63,289 nt of DNA. Origin: Streptomyces griseoflavus. Its GTDB lineage: Bacteria; Actinomycetota; Actinomycetes; Streptomycetales; Streptomycetaceae. The stretch spans positions 548,765 through 612,053 of the forward strand of contig NZ_BMUC01000002.1 in NCBI RefSeq assembly GCF_014649995.1. The letters are read 5' to 3'. A model generated the notes under the pieces. That model was not told the DNA's origin. It made no database searches and saw only the letters and a program-made list of their open reading frames with translations. Of the stretch, positions 44,151 to 53,644 are shown piece by piece. Position numbers and translations under genes: made by a program. Positions within the stretch are counted from its first letter, which is position 1. Every line of letters starts with the position of its first letter.

Positions 44151-45302
44151 ATGACTCCCACCACGGAGACCATGGTCGGCATCGGCGGCGCGGCGGAGAG
44201 CACCGACATGGTGCTCAACATCGGACCGCAGCACCCCTCCACGCACGGCGTGCTGCGGCTGAAGCTCGTCCTCGACGGCGAGCGGATCGTCCGCGCGGAG
44301 CCCGTGATCGGCTACATGCACCGGGGCGCGGAGAAACTGTTCGAGGCCCGTGACTACCGCCAGATCATCATGCTGGCCAATCGCCACGACTGGCTGTCGG
44401 CCTTCTCCAACGAGCTGGGTGTGGTCCTCGCCGTGGAGCGGATGCTCGGCATGGAGGTCCCCGAGCGTGCCGTGTGGCTGCGCACCCTGCTCGCCGAGCT
44501 GAACCGGGTGCTCAACCACCTGATGTTCCTCGGCTCCTACCCGCTGGAGCTCGGCGGGATCACCCCGATCTTCTACGCCTTCACCGAGCGCGAGGAGCTC
44601 CAGCACGTCATGGAGGAGGTCTCCGGCGGGCGGATGCACTACATGTTCAACCGCGTGGGCGGTCTCAAGGAGGACCTTCCCGCCGGCTGGACCGGCCGCG
44701 CGCGCACCGCCGTCGCCGACGTGCGCTCGCGCATGGACCGCTTCGACGACCTGGTGCTCGGCAACGAGATCTTCCGGGGCCGCACGCGCGGCGTCGGTGT
44801 GCTGTCCCCGCAGGCCGTGCACGCGTACGGAGTGAGCGGACCGATCGGACGCGCCTCCGGCGTCGATTTCGACCTGCGCCGCGACGAGCCGTACCTCGCC
44901 TACGGCGAACTGGGCGACGTGCTGGAGGTGGTGACCCGCGAGGAGGGCGACTGCCTGGCCCGCTTCGAGTGCCTGCTGGCGCAGACCCACAACGCCCTCG
45001 ACCTCGCCGACGCCTGCCTCGACCGGCTCGCCGACCTGCCGCCGGGCCCCGTCAACCAGCGGCTGCCGAAGGTCCTCAAGGCGCCCGAGGGACACACCTA
45101 CGCGTGGACCGAGAACCCGCTCGGCATCAACGGCTACTACCTGGTCAGCAAGGGGGAGAAGACGCCGTACCGGCTGAAGCTGCGCTCGGCGTCGTACAAC
45201 AACATCCAGGCGCTTACCGAGCTGCTGCCGGGGACACTGGTCGCGGACATGGTGGCGATCCTGGGCTCGATGTTCTTCGTCGTCGGCGACATCGACAAGT
45301 AG
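44151..45302 (+). CDS. nuoD2: Orphan NuoD-like NADH-quinone oxidoreductase 49-kDa subunit paralogue
   Basis: 383 residues, close to NuoD length but without the rest of the nuo operon around it. GPQHPSTHG (His32, aligning with the quinone-site His38 of Thermus Nqo4) and GYMHRGAEK are intact. By direct alignment Nqo4 Arg84 equals Arg78, but the quinone-site Tyr87 is Trp81 (NRHDWL). The usual ESxRGE segment near the C-terminus reads ENPLGI. A GGGGAG ribosome site precedes ATG 44151. It may be an accessory complex I subunit or a related oxidoreductase. It converges on the MidA-type methyltransferase gene with 3 nt between the stops. Confidence 0.85.
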   Translation: MTPTTETMVGIGGAAESTDMVLNIGPQHPSTHGVLRLKLVLDGERIVRAEPVIGYMHRGAEKLFEARDYRQIIMLANRHDWLSAFSNELGVVLAVERMLGMEVPERAVWLRTLLAELNRVLNHLMFLGSYPLELGGITPIFYAFTEREELQHVMEEVSGGRMHYMFNRVGGLKEDLPAGWTGRARTAVADVRSRMDRFDDLVLGNEIFRGRTRGVGVLSPQAVHAYGVSGPIGRASGVDFDLRRDEPYLAYGELGDVLEVVTREEGDCLARFECLLAQTHNALDLADACLDRLADLPPGPVNQRLPKVLKAPEGHTYAWTENPLGINGYYLVSKGEKTPYRLKLRSASYNNIQALTELLPGTLVADMVAILGSMFFVVGDIDK

Positions 45303-45305
45303 CCG

Positions 45306-46328
45306 TCACCCGCCGAGGACGTCAGGGATCCCGACCGGCCGCACCAGCCATCCGAAGTCCCCGAGTCCGCCGGGTGCGGTGAGTTCGGCGGCCGCCCCGG
45401 CGCCCGCGAGGGCGCGCACGTACCCGGCGGGGTCGGTGGACGCGAGCGCGAGCGGGGGGCGTGCGCCGCTCAGGCCCAGGGCGTGCAGGGCGTCGCGCTG
45501 CGACAGCAGGCGCGCGCCGGGGGGCGTGCAGGCCGCGGCGCACGCGTCCAGGGCGACGTGCGCGGTGATGTCGCACGATCCGTCCGGCACCGGTGTCGTC
45601 TCCCGCCCCTCCCGGAAGCCCGTCAGCGTCCCGAACGGCGGCCGCGCCGCGGCGGTGTGCGCGTAGTCCACCGCGACGGCGAGCCCCCGCGCGACCGTCC
45701 CGGCCGCCGCGGCCCAGGCCAGGTCCCGGGGGAGTCCGATCTCCGCGCGGAGCCCCGGCTCGGTCCCGGGCGGCCACCACCGCGCCAGCCACTCGGCCTC
45801 CGCGCCGGTGACTACCGGCTCGCCCAGCCGCTCGTTCCCGTCCGCCTCCACCAGCACCCGCCTCGGTACGCCGGCCGCGTCCACCTCGACGACGTCCACG
45901 GGGACGTTGTCCAGCCACTCGTTGGCGAAGAGCAGGCCGGTGACCCGCTCCGGGAGTCCGGCCCGCCACTCGATCCGCTGGTCGAGCCCGGCGGGCCGCC
46001 CCGCCAGCTCGACGGCGTACGCCCGGGTGCGCGCCGCCACGCCGGCGGGCAGCGCGGCGAGCACCCCGGCGGCCAGTTCGCCCCGCCCGGCCGCCATGTC
46101 CACGAAGTCGAGCACCGCCGGACGCCCCAGCGCCTCGTCGACCCGGCACAGCAGCCGCGCCACGGCCCCGGCGAACAGCGGGGAGGCGTGCACCGACGTG
46201 CGGAAGTGCCCGGCCGGTCCCGCGCCGGCCCGGCGGTAGAAGCCGCCGGGCCCGTACAGGGCGTCCTGGGCGGCCGCCCGCCAGCCCCGCGCGCCGCCCG
46301 CCCCGGCCCCGTCCGTCACCGGTTCCAC
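45306..46328 (-). CDS. MidA/NDUFAF7-type SAM-dependent methyltransferase
   Basis: 340 residues from GTG 46328. [12 protein letters not shown] near residue 20 and [19 protein letters not shown] are the N-terminal hallmarks of the MidA/NDUFAF7 family (PF02636). The SAM loop is [15 protein letters not shown] (about 77-91), a variant of ExGxGxG, and [17 protein letters not shown] near 137 matches the ANExLDxxPV motif. Mitochondrial NDUFAF7 dimethylates an Arg of NDUFS2, the NuoD homologue, during complex I assembly. The nuoD paralogue is next door, tail to tail. TAACCT on the minus strand 29 nt upstream is a candidate -10. Confidence 0.82.
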   Translation of the reverse strand: MEPVTDGAGAGGARGWRAAAQDALYGPGGFYRRAGAGPAGHFRTSVHASPLFAGAVARLLCRVDEALGRPAVLDFVDMAAGRGELAAGVLAALPAGVAARTRAYAVELAGRPAGLDQRIEWRAGLPERVTGLLFANEWLDNVPVDVVEVDAAGVPRRVLVEADGNERLGEPVVTGAEAEWLARWWPPGTEPGLRAEIGLPRDLAWAAAAGTVARGLAVAVDYAHTAAARPPFGTLTGFREGRETTPVPDGSCDITAHVALDACAAACTPPGARLLSQRDALHALGLSGARPPLALASTDPAGYVRALAGAGAAAELTAPGGLGDFGWLVRPVGIPDVLGG

Positions 46329-46456
46329 GCACCCGCCCTCGCCGTCGTCACCGGCCCAGGTTAAGCGCGCGGGTACGCCCGGCCTCCACCTTGCGGAGTA
46401 CACGTGAGGACCGGGTATCGGCCCTCCGGTTGACCCCTGCACGCATTTCGCTTCCC

Positions 46457-46462
46457 TACGCT
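46457..46462 (+). promoter_or_regulatory. -10 hexamer of the histidine kinase gene, leaderless
   Basis: TACGCT ends 7 nt before GTG 46470. TTGACC at 46430-46435 is in front of it but at a long 21-nt spacing. Confidence 0.45.
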
Positions 46463-46469
46463 GGGTCAC

Positions 46470-47669
46470 GTGCAGCGCCTCTACGACTTCCTCCGCAGAC
46501 ACCCGACCTGGGTCGACGGCTTCTGGGCCGTGGTCCTGTTCGGGATTTCGTTCGCCGGCGGAGCGACCGTGGAGCCGCGCGGCACGGATCTGCCGGCCCT
46601 GACCGTGCCGGTCGTGGTGCTGTTGTCGCTGGTCGTCGCGTTGCGCCGCCGGATGCCCGAGCGGATGCTGGTCCTCGCCGTCGTCGTGGGCGCGGGACAG
46701 CTGGTCGCGGACGTGGCGACGCTGCCCGCCGACTTCGCCCTGCTGGTGATCGTCTACACGGTCGCGGCGATCGGCGCGCGCTGGGCCTCCCGCCTCGCGC
46801 TGACCGCCGGCCTGTGCGCGGCTCCGCTCGCGCAGCTGCGCTGGCCCGACGAGGCGCAGAGCGTGGCGACCAACGTCGCCGTCATGGTCTTCCAGGCGCT
46901 CCCCTTCGCCCTCGCGTGGGTGCTCGGCGACTCCATCCGCACCCGCCGGGCCTACTTCGCGCAGCTGGAGGAGCGGGCCGCCCGCCTGGAGAAGGAACGC
47001 GCGGCGCAGGCCAAGGTCGCCGTCGCCGCCGAACGCGCCCGGATAGCCCGCGAGCTGCACGACGTCGTTGCGCACAACGTGTCGGTGATGGTGGTGCAGG
47101 CCGACGGTGCCGCCTACGTCCTCGACGCCGCCCCCGACCAGGCGAAGAAGGCGCTGGAGACCATCTCCTCCACCGGCCGTCAGGCCCTCGCCGAGATGCG
47201 CCGGCTGCTGGGCGTGCTGCGCACCGGCGAGCACCAGGAGGCCGGGGAGTACGTGCCGCAGCCCGACGTGCGGCAGATCGAGGACCTCGTCGAGGAGTGC
47301 CGGGGGTCCGGGCTGCCGGTGGACTTCAAGGTCGAGGGCACGCCGCGCCCGCTGCCCAGCGGCGTCGAACTGACCGCCTACCGCATCGTGCAGGAGGCGC
47401 TCACCAACACCCGCAAGCACGGCGGTCCCAACGCGGGCGCCAGCGTGCGCCTGGTGTACTTCGACGACGGTCTCGGCCTGCTCGTGGAGGACGACGGCAA
47501 GGGCGCTCCGCACGAGCTGTACGAGGAGGGCGGTTTCGACGGGCAGGGCCACGGCCTGATCGGCATGCGGGAGCGGGTCGGCATGGTCGGCGGGACGCTG
47601 GACGCGGGGCCGCGCCCGGGCGGAGGATTCCGCATCAGTGTGCTGCTGCCGCTCAAACCCGCGTCGTGA
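46470..47669 (+). CDS. NarL-type sensor histidine kinase
   Basis: 399 residues. Four to five membrane helices fill the first ~150 residues with almost no extracellular loop, so the stimulus is likely in or near the membrane. A short coiled coil leads into the HisKA_3 box [19 protein letters not shown] with the phosphorylated His at 197. HATPase boxes are [26 protein letters not shown] and [11 protein letters not shown]. It pairs with the response regulator 91 nt downstream. The ligand is unknown. Confidence 0.92.
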   Translation: MQRLYDFLRRHPTWVDGFWAVVLFGISFAGGATVEPRGTDLPALTVPVVVLLSLVVALRRRMPERMLVLAVVVGAGQLVADVATLPADFALLVIVYTVAAIGARWASRLALTAGLCAAPLAQLRWPDEAQSVATNVAVMVFQALPFALAWVLGDSIRTRRAYFAQLEERAARLEKERAAQAKVAVAAERARIARELHDVVAHNVSVMVVQADGAAYVLDAAPDQAKKALETISSTGRQALAEMRRLLGVLRTGEHQEAGEYVPQPDVRQIEDLVEECRGSGLPVDFKVEGTPRPLPSGVELTAYRIVQEALTNTRKHGGPNAGASVRLVYFDDGLGLLVEDDGKGAPHELYEEGGFDGQGHGLIGMRERVGMVGGTLDAGPRPGGGFRISVLLPLKPAS

Positions 47670-47689
47670 CGCCCACGCACGCCCCCTGT

Positions 47690-47701
47690 TGACACCTGTC
47701 A
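47690..47701. promoter_or_regulatory. Inverted repeat between kinase and regulator genes
   Basis: TGACA-CC-TGTCA is a perfect 5-bp-arm palindrome, followed by GTCAC-GACCGT-GTGAC. Together they suggest a binding site or separate promoter for the response regulator. Confidence 0.35.
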
Positions 47702-47760
47702 CGACCGTGTGACCACCTGACGACCCGAAGATCTGCGAACCGAAACGGAAGAGGCCCCCG

Positions 47761-48432
47761 ATGGCGATCCGCGTGATGCTCGTCGACGACCAGGTGCTCC
47801 TGCGCACCGGGTTCCGGATGGTGCTCGCCGCCCAGCCGGACATGGAGGTCGTGGCGGAGGCGGGCGACGGCGTCGAGGCCCTCCAGGTGCTGCGGTCCAC
47901 CGCCGTCGACGTGGTGCTGATGGACGTCCGCATGCCCAAGCTGGACGGCGTCGAGACCACCCGCCGGATCTGCGCGGACACCGACCCGCCGAAGGTGCTG
48001 ATCCTCACCACCTTCGACCTCGACGAGTACGCCTTCTCCGGGCTGAAGGCGGGCGCCTCCGGATTCATGCTCAAGGACGTGCCGCCGGGCGATCTGCTCG
48101 CCGCGATCCGCGCGGTGCACAGCGGCGACGCCGTGGTCGCCCCGTCCACCACCCGCCGGCTCCTGGACCGCTTCGCGCCGATGCTGCCCAGCAGCGGCAA
48201 GCAGCCCGCGCACAAGGAGCTGGAACGGCTCACCGAGCGCGAACGGGAGGTCATGGTGCTCGTCGCCCAGGGCCTGTCCAACGGCGAGATCGCGGCCCGG
48301 CTGGTGCTCTCCGAGGCCACCGTGAAGACCCACGTGGGCCGCATCCTCACCAAGCTGGGCCTGCGCGACCGCGTGCAGGTGGTCGTCCTCGCCTACGAGA
48401 CGGGCCTGGTACGGGCCGGCGGCCACGGCTGA
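47761..48432 (+). CDS. NarL/LuxR-type response regulator
   Basis: 223 residues. The receiver domain (1-125) has the acidic pair in LVDDQ, the phosphoacceptor Asp55 ([10 protein letters not shown]) and Lys105-type [10 protein letters not shown]. The LuxR helix-turn-helix is at about 155-215 ([44 protein letters not shown]). It is cognate to the kinase upstream. A GGAAGAGG ribosome site precedes the ATG. Target genes cannot be deduced. Confidence 0.95.
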   Translation: MAIRVMLVDDQVLLRTGFRMVLAAQPDMEVVAEAGDGVEALQVLRSTAVDVVLMDVRMPKLDGVETTRRICADTDPPKVLILTTFDLDEYAFSGLKAGASGFMLKDVPPGDLLAAIRAVHSGDAVVAPSTTRRLLDRFAPMLPSSGKQPAHKELERLTEREREVMVLVAQGLSNGEIAARLVLSEATVKTHVGRILTKLGLRDRVQVVVLAYETGLVRAGGHG

Positions 48433-48495
48433 CCCGGCCCGGGGGCCCGGGCCCGCTTCTCGCGGCCTCCCGGAGGGAGAACCCGGGCCGGCGCG

Positions 48496-49719
48496 TCAGG
48501 CGGGGGCCGCCGCCTGACGGAGCAGACGCCCCGCGAACTCCTCCGCCGCCGTCCGTACGTCGCCGGCCGTCCACTCCAGGGCCGCCGCCCGGACGTACAC
48601 CTCCGTGGACGCCAGTCCCGGTCCCCTCGGGTCCCAGTAGTTGGCGAAGGGCATCGAGCCCGTCTCCTCCGCCGCCCGGATCGCCGCCTCGGCGACGACC
48701 TCCGCGTCGTAGGGGAGCCACACCTGGAAGTCGAAGGTGTGGGGCACCTCGGGGTGCACCCGGGACCACGGCAGCCCGCCCGCCGCGAACCCCTCCCGCA
48801 GGGCGGCGGCCACGACGCGCGCGTGCCGCACGTACTCCGGCAGCCGCGGCAGCTCCCGCTCCAGCCCGATCAGCGCGGACAGCGCGGTCGGAAACTGCTG
48901 GAAGACATTGCCCCCGTACCGGTGCCGCCAGGCCCGCGCCTCCTCGACCAGACCCGCCGGGCCGGCGAGCGCGGCGCCCCCGAAGGCGTCGAGGGACTTG
49001 TAGAACGACACGTAGACGCTGTCCGCGAGACCCGCGATCTCGGCCGGCGACCGCCCGAAGTGCTCGGTGCACTCCCACAGCCGCGCCCCGTCGAAGTGCA
49101 CGACCGCCTCGCGTTCCCGCGCGGCGTCCACCACCCCGGTCAGCTCCTCCCACGAGGGCAGGACGAAACCCGCGTCCCGGAGCGGCAGTTCCAGCATCAG
49201 CGTCCCGAAGGGCTCCTCGAAGTCCCGCACCTCCGCGGCGGTGGGCAGCCGCGGCTCGTCGGTCACCCGCACCGGCCGCAATCCGCTGACCTGGCTGAAC
49301 GCGTTCCGCTCGTGCACCTCGGGGTGGCTGAGCGGATGCAGGGCGACCGCCGGGTTCCCGGTGCGGCCGGCCCAGCAGCGCAGGGCCACCTGCTGGGCCA
49401 TCGTGCCGGTCGGGAAGAACGCGGCGGCCTCGGTGCCGAGCAGCCCGGCGACCCGCCGCTCCAGGGCCTCCACGACGCCGTTGCCGTAGATGTCGGAGTC
49501 CTCGTCGAGGTCGTACACGCCGCCCGCCGCCTCCAGGAGCGCCAGCCGCTCCGAGAGGGGGGCGAGGAAACCCGGGCGCGCGAGCACCCGCGGGGCGGCA
49601 CGCCAGGCGGCGATCCGCCGCGCCCGCAGCGTCGGCGGCGACGCGTCGCCCTCCCCGGCGACCCCTCCGTGCCCGCCCCCGGCCGCCGTGCCGTCCCTGT
49701 CGTCCACCGCATCGCTCAT
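48496..49719 (-). CDS. Threonine-aldolase/beta-eliminating-lyase-like PLP enzyme
   Basis: 407 residues from ATG 49719; ATG 49731 is an alternative. The fold is that of low-specificity threonine aldolases: GNGVVEALERRVAGLLGTEAAAFFPTGTMAQQVAL near 75-115, HFDGARLWE near 205 and the PLP Lys in VSFYKSLDAFGGAAL near 238. The Lys context differs from the standard SKGLGAP, so the substrate could be another beta-hydroxy amino acid. A disordered Gly/Asp-rich stretch precedes the domain. It converges on the response regulator. Confidence 0.82.
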   Translation of the reverse strand: MSDAVDDRDGTAAGGGHGGVAGEGDASPPTLRARRIAAWRAAPRVLARPGFLAPLSERLALLEAAGGVYDLDEDSDIYGNGVVEALERRVAGLLGTEAAAFFPTGTMAQQVALRCWAGRTGNPAVALHPLSHPEVHERNAFSQVSGLRPVRVTDEPRLPTAAEVRDFEEPFGTLMLELPLRDAGFVLPSWEELTGVVDAAREREAVVHFDGARLWECTEHFGRSPAEIAGLADSVYVSFYKSLDAFGGAALAGPAGLVEEARAWRHRYGGNVFQQFPTALSALIGLERELPRLPEYVRHARVVAAALREGFAAGGLPWSRVHPEVPHTFDFQVWLPYDAEVVAEAAIRAAEETGSMPFANYWDPRGPGLASTEVYVRAAALEWTAGDVRTAAEEFAGRLLRQAAAPA

Positions 49720-49901
49720 GCGGGCGATCATCCCGCGCCGCCCGCCCCACGGGCACCCCATTTCCGCACGCGCGTGTGTCACGGCGTCGCGCGGAAACCC
49801 ACAGCCTGTGGACAACCGACCGCCACCGGAACCGATCGCGTTAACATGACGAGAAATCGTCCGGTACCCCGAGCGGACTGGAACGGGAAGGTCCCCGTCG
49901 C

Positions 49902-50867
49902 GTGAACACAACCCCACAGCCCGATCCCCGGGACCGCCCCGCGCGGCTCACCGTAGGCGTCGTAGGCGCCGGACGCGTGGGCCCCGCCCTGGCCGCGTCC
50001 CTCCAGCTCGCCGGGCACCGCCCGGTGGCCGTCTCCGCCGTCTCCGACGCCTCCCGCAGGCGCGCCGAGCAGATGCTCCCGGACGTGCCCGTGGTCCCGC
50101 CCGCCGACGTCCTGCGGCGGTCCGAACTGGTGCTGCTGACCGTCCCGGACGACGCCCTGCCCGAACTGGTCGCCGGACTCGCCGACACCGGCGCGGTACG
50201 GCCGGGCCAGCTGCTGGTGCACACCTCGGGCCGGTACGGCGCGAAGGTCCTCGACCCCGCCCGGCGCGCCGGCGCCCTGCCGCTGGCCCTGCACCCGGCG
50301 ATGACCTTCACCGGCACCCCCGTCGACGTGCAGCGCCTGGCCGGCTGCTCGTTCGGCGTCACCGCCCCCGAGGAGCTGCGGCTGGCCGCCGAGGCCCTCG
50401 TCATCGAGATGGGCGGCGAACCGGAGTGGATCGCCGAGCAGAACCGCCCGCTCTACCACGCTGCCCTCGCCCTGGGCGCCAACCACCTGGTCACCCTCGT
50501 CGCCCAGTCCATGGAACTGCTGAGCGCCGCCGGTGTCGGGGCACCCGACCGGATGCTCGGCCCGCTGCTCGGCGCCGCCCTGGACAACGCCCTGCGCTCC
50601 GGCGACGCGGCCCTCACCGGACCGGTCGCCCGGGGCGACGCGGGCACGGTCGCCGCGCACGTCACCGAGCTGCGCCGGCACGCACCGGGGACCGTCGCCG
50701 GCTACCTCGCCATGGCCCGGGCGACCGCCGACCGCGCCCTCGCCCACGGTCTGCTGAAGCCGGAACTCGCCGAGGACCTCCTCGGCGTACTCGCCGGCGG
50801 AGCCGACGGCACCAGGGGCACCGACGGAACCGACGGCACCGGCGACGCCCCGGGGGAGAACCGATGA
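49902..50867 (+). CDS. Rossmann/DUF2520 oxidoreductase, candidate ketopantoate reductase
   Basis: 321 residues. The NAD(P) motif is [13 protein letters not shown] (about 19-31). [13 protein letters not shown] and [11 protein letters not shown] follow the 6-phosphogluconate-dehydrogenase-like layout of DUF2520 proteins, with a helical C-terminal domain from ~160. A Gly/Thr/Asp tail ends it. It is the first gene of the pan-nad operon and is coupled to panC through a small ORF. PanE is not seen here, so it may be the ketopantoate reductase supplying pantoate to PanC; that is inference from context. AACGGGAAGG lies upstream of GTG 49902. Confidence 0.85.
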   Translation: MNTTPQPDPRDRPARLTVGVVGAGRVGPALAASLQLAGHRPVAVSAVSDASRRRAEQMLPDVPVVPPADVLRRSELVLLTVPDDALPELVAGLADTGAVRPGQLLVHTSGRYGAKVLDPARRAGALPLALHPAMTFTGTPVDVQRLAGCSFGVTAPEELRLAAEALVIEMGGEPEWIAEQNRPLYHAALALGANHLVTLVAQSMELLSAAGVGAPDRMLGPLLGAALDNALRSGDAALTGPVARGDAGTVAAHVTELRRHAPGTVAGYLAMARATADRALAHGLLKPELAEDLLGVLAGGADGTRGTDGTDGTGDAPGENR

Positions 50868-50941
50868 ACGGCATCCCCGCCCTCACCACCCACCCCAGCC
50901 GTACGACGACGCGCGCGTCCCGGAACGGAGCCCTCCGATGA
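50864..50941 (+). CDS. 25-codon ORF bridging DUF2520 and panC
   Basis: ATG 50864 overlaps the DUF2520 stop as ATGA, and the TGA at 50939-50941 overlaps the panC ATG as ATGA. The product would be [20 protein letters not shown] plus five residues, rich in Thr and Arg. A GAGAACC tract lies upstream. It would couple translation of the flanking genes across an otherwise untranslated 70-nt gap. Confidence 0.4.
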   Translation: MNGIPALTTHPSRTTTRASRNGALR

Positions 50942-51936
50942 CCGCCACCCTGCTGCGCACCGCCGCCGAACTGCACGCCCGCGCGCGCACCGGCCGCCGC
51001 GCGGTCGTGATGACCATGGGCGCGCTGCACGAGGGCCACGCCACGCTGATCCGCGCCGCGCGGGAGATCGCGGGCGCCGACGGCGAGGTGGTGGTGACCG
51101 TCTTCGTCAACCCGCTGCAGTTCGGCGCGGGCGAGGACCTGGACCGCTACCCGCGCACCCTGGACGCCGACCTCGAGCTGGCCGGACGCTCCGGCGCGGA
51201 CGCCGTGTTCGCCCCCGCCGTGGACGAGGTCTACCCCGGCGGCGAACCACAGGTACGGATCACCGCCGGCCCCATGGGCGCGCGCCTGGAGGGCGCCGCC
51301 CGCCCCGGCCACTTCGACGGCATGCTCACCGTCGTCGCCAAGCTGCTCCACCTCACCCGCCCCGACACCGCCCTCTACGGACAGAAGGACGCCCAGCAGC
51401 TCGCCCTGATCCGCCGCATGGTGCGCGACCTGAACTTCGGCGTGGAGATCGTCGGCGTCGCCACCGTCCGCGAGGAGGACGGGCTCGCCCTGTCCAGCCG
51501 CAACCGCTACCTGTCGCCCGCCGAGCGGCGCACCGCGCTCGCCCTGTCCCAGGCCCTGTTCGCCGGACGCGACCGGCACGCGGCCCAGCAGGCGCTGCGC
51601 GCGCGTGCCCGCGAGGTGCCCGCCACGCGCGAGCGTGCCGAGGCGCTCAGCGCCATCGGCGAGTCCCGCGCGGCGGCCGACACGCACGCGGTGGCCACCA
51701 CCGCCGGCGGCCCCGCCGCCATCCGCGCCGCCGCCCGGCTGGTCCTCGACGAGGCCGCCCGCCTCGACCCGCCCCTCGCCCTGGACTACCTGGCCCTGGT
51801 CGACCCGGCCGACTTCACCGAGATCGGCGACGGCTTCACCGGCGACGCCGTCCTCGCCGTCGCCGCCCGCGTGGGCGCCACCCGCCTGATCGACAACGTC
51901 CCCCTGACCTTCGGAACCTTCGGAGCCGCCTCGTGA
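50938..51936 (+). CDS. panC: Pantothenate synthetase
   Basis: 332 residues. The HIGH-type motif LHEGHATLI near residue 27 and [34 protein letters not shown] and [12 protein letters not shown] identify the enzyme that condenses pantoate with beta-alanine using ATP. GGAG precedes ATG 50938. The stop overlaps the nadB start (GTGA), joining vitamin B5 and NAD synthesis in one transcript. Confidence 0.96.
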   Translation: MTATLLRTAAELHARARTGRRAVVMTMGALHEGHATLIRAAREIAGADGEVVVTVFVNPLQFGAGEDLDRYPRTLDADLELAGRSGADAVFAPAVDEVYPGGEPQVRITAGPMGARLEGAARPGHFDGMLTVVAKLLHLTRPDTALYGQKDAQQLALIRRMVRDLNFGVEIVGVATVREEDGLALSSRNRYLSPAERRTALALSQALFAGRDRHAAQQALRARAREVPATRERAEALSAIGESRAAADTHAVATTAGGPAAIRAAARLVLDEAARLDPPLALDYLALVDPADFTEIGDGFTGDAVLAVAARVGATRLIDNVPLTFGTFGAAS

Positions 51937-53639
51937 CCAGCACAGGCATACGACTGCACGCCCCCGCGCCCGGATGGTCCATCGACGCGGACGTCGTGGT
52001 CGTCGGCTCCGGCGTCGCGGGCCTCACCGCCGCCCTGCGCTGCGAGGCGGCGGGCCTGACCACGGTGGTCGTCACCAAGGCCCGCCTCGACGACGGTTCC
52101 ACCCGCTGGGCCCAGGGCGGCATCGCCGCGGCCCTCGGCGAGGGCGACACCCCCGCACAGCACCTGGACGACACCCTGGTCGCCGGGGCCGGCCTGTGCG
52201 ACGAGGAAGCGGTCCGCATCCTGGTCACCGAGGGCCCCGACGCCGTACGGCGGCTCATCGCGACCGGCGCGCACTTCGACGAGTCGACCGACGGCCGCCT
52301 GGAACTCACCCGCGAGGGCGGCCACCACCGCCGCCGCATCGCCCACGCCGGCGGCGACGCCACGGGAGCGGAGATCTCCCGCGCCCTCGTCGAGGCGGTC
52401 CGCGCGCGCGGGCTGCGCACCATCGAGAACGCCCTCGTCCTGGACCTCCTCACGGACGCCGCCGGCCGCACCGCCGGCGTCACCCTGCACGTCATGGGCG
52501 AGGGCCAGCACGACGGCGTGGGGGCCGTCCACGCGCCCGCCGTGGTCCTCGCCACCGGCGGCATGGGCCAGGTCTTCTCGGCGACCACGAACCCCGCCGT
52601 CTCCACCGGCGACGGCGTGGCCCTGGCCCTCCGGGCCGGCGCGGAGGTGAGCGACCTGGAGTTCGTCCAGTTCCACCCCACGGTGCTCTTCCTCGGCGCG
52701 GACGCGGAAGGCCAGCAGCCGCTGGTCTCCGAGGCGGTGCGCGGGGAGGGCGCCCACCTGGTGGACGCGGACGGCGTGCGCTTCATGCTGGGGCAGCACG
52801 ACCTCGCCGAACTCGCCCCGCGCGACATCGTCGCCAAGGGCATCATGCGCCGCATGCGGGAGCGCGACGCCGAGCACATGTACCTCGACGCCCGCCACTT
52901 CGGCGCCGAGATGTGGGAGCACCGCTTCCCCACGATCCTCGCGGCCTGCCGTGCGCACGGCATCGACCCGGTCACCGAGCCCGTCCCCGTCGCCCCGGCC
53001 GCCCACTACGCCTCCGGCGGCGTCCGCACCGACTCCCGCGGCCGCACCACCGTGCCCGGCCTGTACGCCTGCGGCGAGGTCGCCTGCACCGGCGTGCACG
53101 GAGCCAACCGGCTGGCCTCCAACTCCCTCCTCGAAGGCCTGGTGTACGCCGAGCGCATCGCCGCCGACATCGCCCGCACCGGGACCCTCCACCCGCGCGA
53201 GCCGCAGCCGCTGCCCGTCACGGAGCGCCCCGCCCACCCCCTCCTCGCCCCGGAGACCCGCTTCACCATCCAGCGGGCCATGACCCGGGGAGCGGGCGTC
53301 CTGCGCTCCGCGGCGTCCCTCGCCGAGGCCGCCGACCGCCTCCACCGCCTGCACGCCGAGGCGCGCGACGCCCTCGACGAGAACGGCAAGACGGCCGAAC
53401 CGGGCGTCGACACGTGGGAGGCCACCAACCTCCTGTGCGTGGCCCGTGTCCTGGTGGCCGCCGCGCAGCGCCGTGAGGAGACCCGCGGCTGCCACTGGCG
53501 CGAGGACCGCCCCGAGCGCGACGACACGGTCTGGCGCCGCCACATCGTCGTACGGCTGAATCCGGACCGCTCGCTGGCGGTGCGCACCACCGACACCACA
53601 GACTTCCCCCCGACCCTCACCCGGCCCCAGGAGCAGTGA
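51933..53639 (+). CDS. nadB: L-aspartate oxidase
   Basis: 568 residues. The FAD site is [15 protein letters not shown] near residue 21 and [16 protein letters not shown] near 60. [20 protein letters not shown] and FHPTVLF line the substrate site, and [22 protein letters not shown] is the conserved succinate-dehydrogenase-like segment. It oxidises aspartate to iminoaspartate, the first step of de novo NAD synthesis. nadA is not in this window. The start overlaps panC by 4 nt. Confidence 0.96.
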   Translation: MTSTGIRLHAPAPGWSIDADVVVVGSGVAGLTAALRCEAAGLTTVVVTKARLDDGSTRWAQGGIAAALGEGDTPAQHLDDTLVAGAGLCDEEAVRILVTEGPDAVRRLIATGAHFDESTDGRLELTREGGHHRRRIAHAGGDATGAEISRALVEAVRARGLRTIENALVLDLLTDAAGRTAGVTLHVMGEGQHDGVGAVHAPAVVLATGGMGQVFSATTNPAVSTGDGVALALRAGAEVSDLEFVQFHPTVLFLGADAEGQQPLVSEAVRGEGAHLVDADGVRFMLGQHDLAELAPRDIVAKGIMRRMRERDAEHMYLDARHFGAEMWEHRFPTILAACRAHGIDPVTEPVPVAPAAHYASGGVRTDSRGRTTVPGLYACGEVACTGVHGANRLASNSLLEGLVYAERIAADIARTGTLHPREPQPLPVTERPAHPLLAPETRFTIQRAMTRGAGVLRSAASLAEAADRLHRLHAEARDALDENGKTAEPGVDTWEATNLLCVARVLVAAAQRREETRGCHWREDRPERDDTVWRRHIVVRLNPDRSLAVRTTDTTDFPPTLTRPQEQ

Positions 53640-53644
53640 CAGCA

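Noticed and set aside
45306-48353. 1015-residue minus-strand extension of the methyltransferase frame
   Set aside because: Beyond 46328 it runs antisense to the kinase and response regulator genes, and family similarity starts at GTG 46328.
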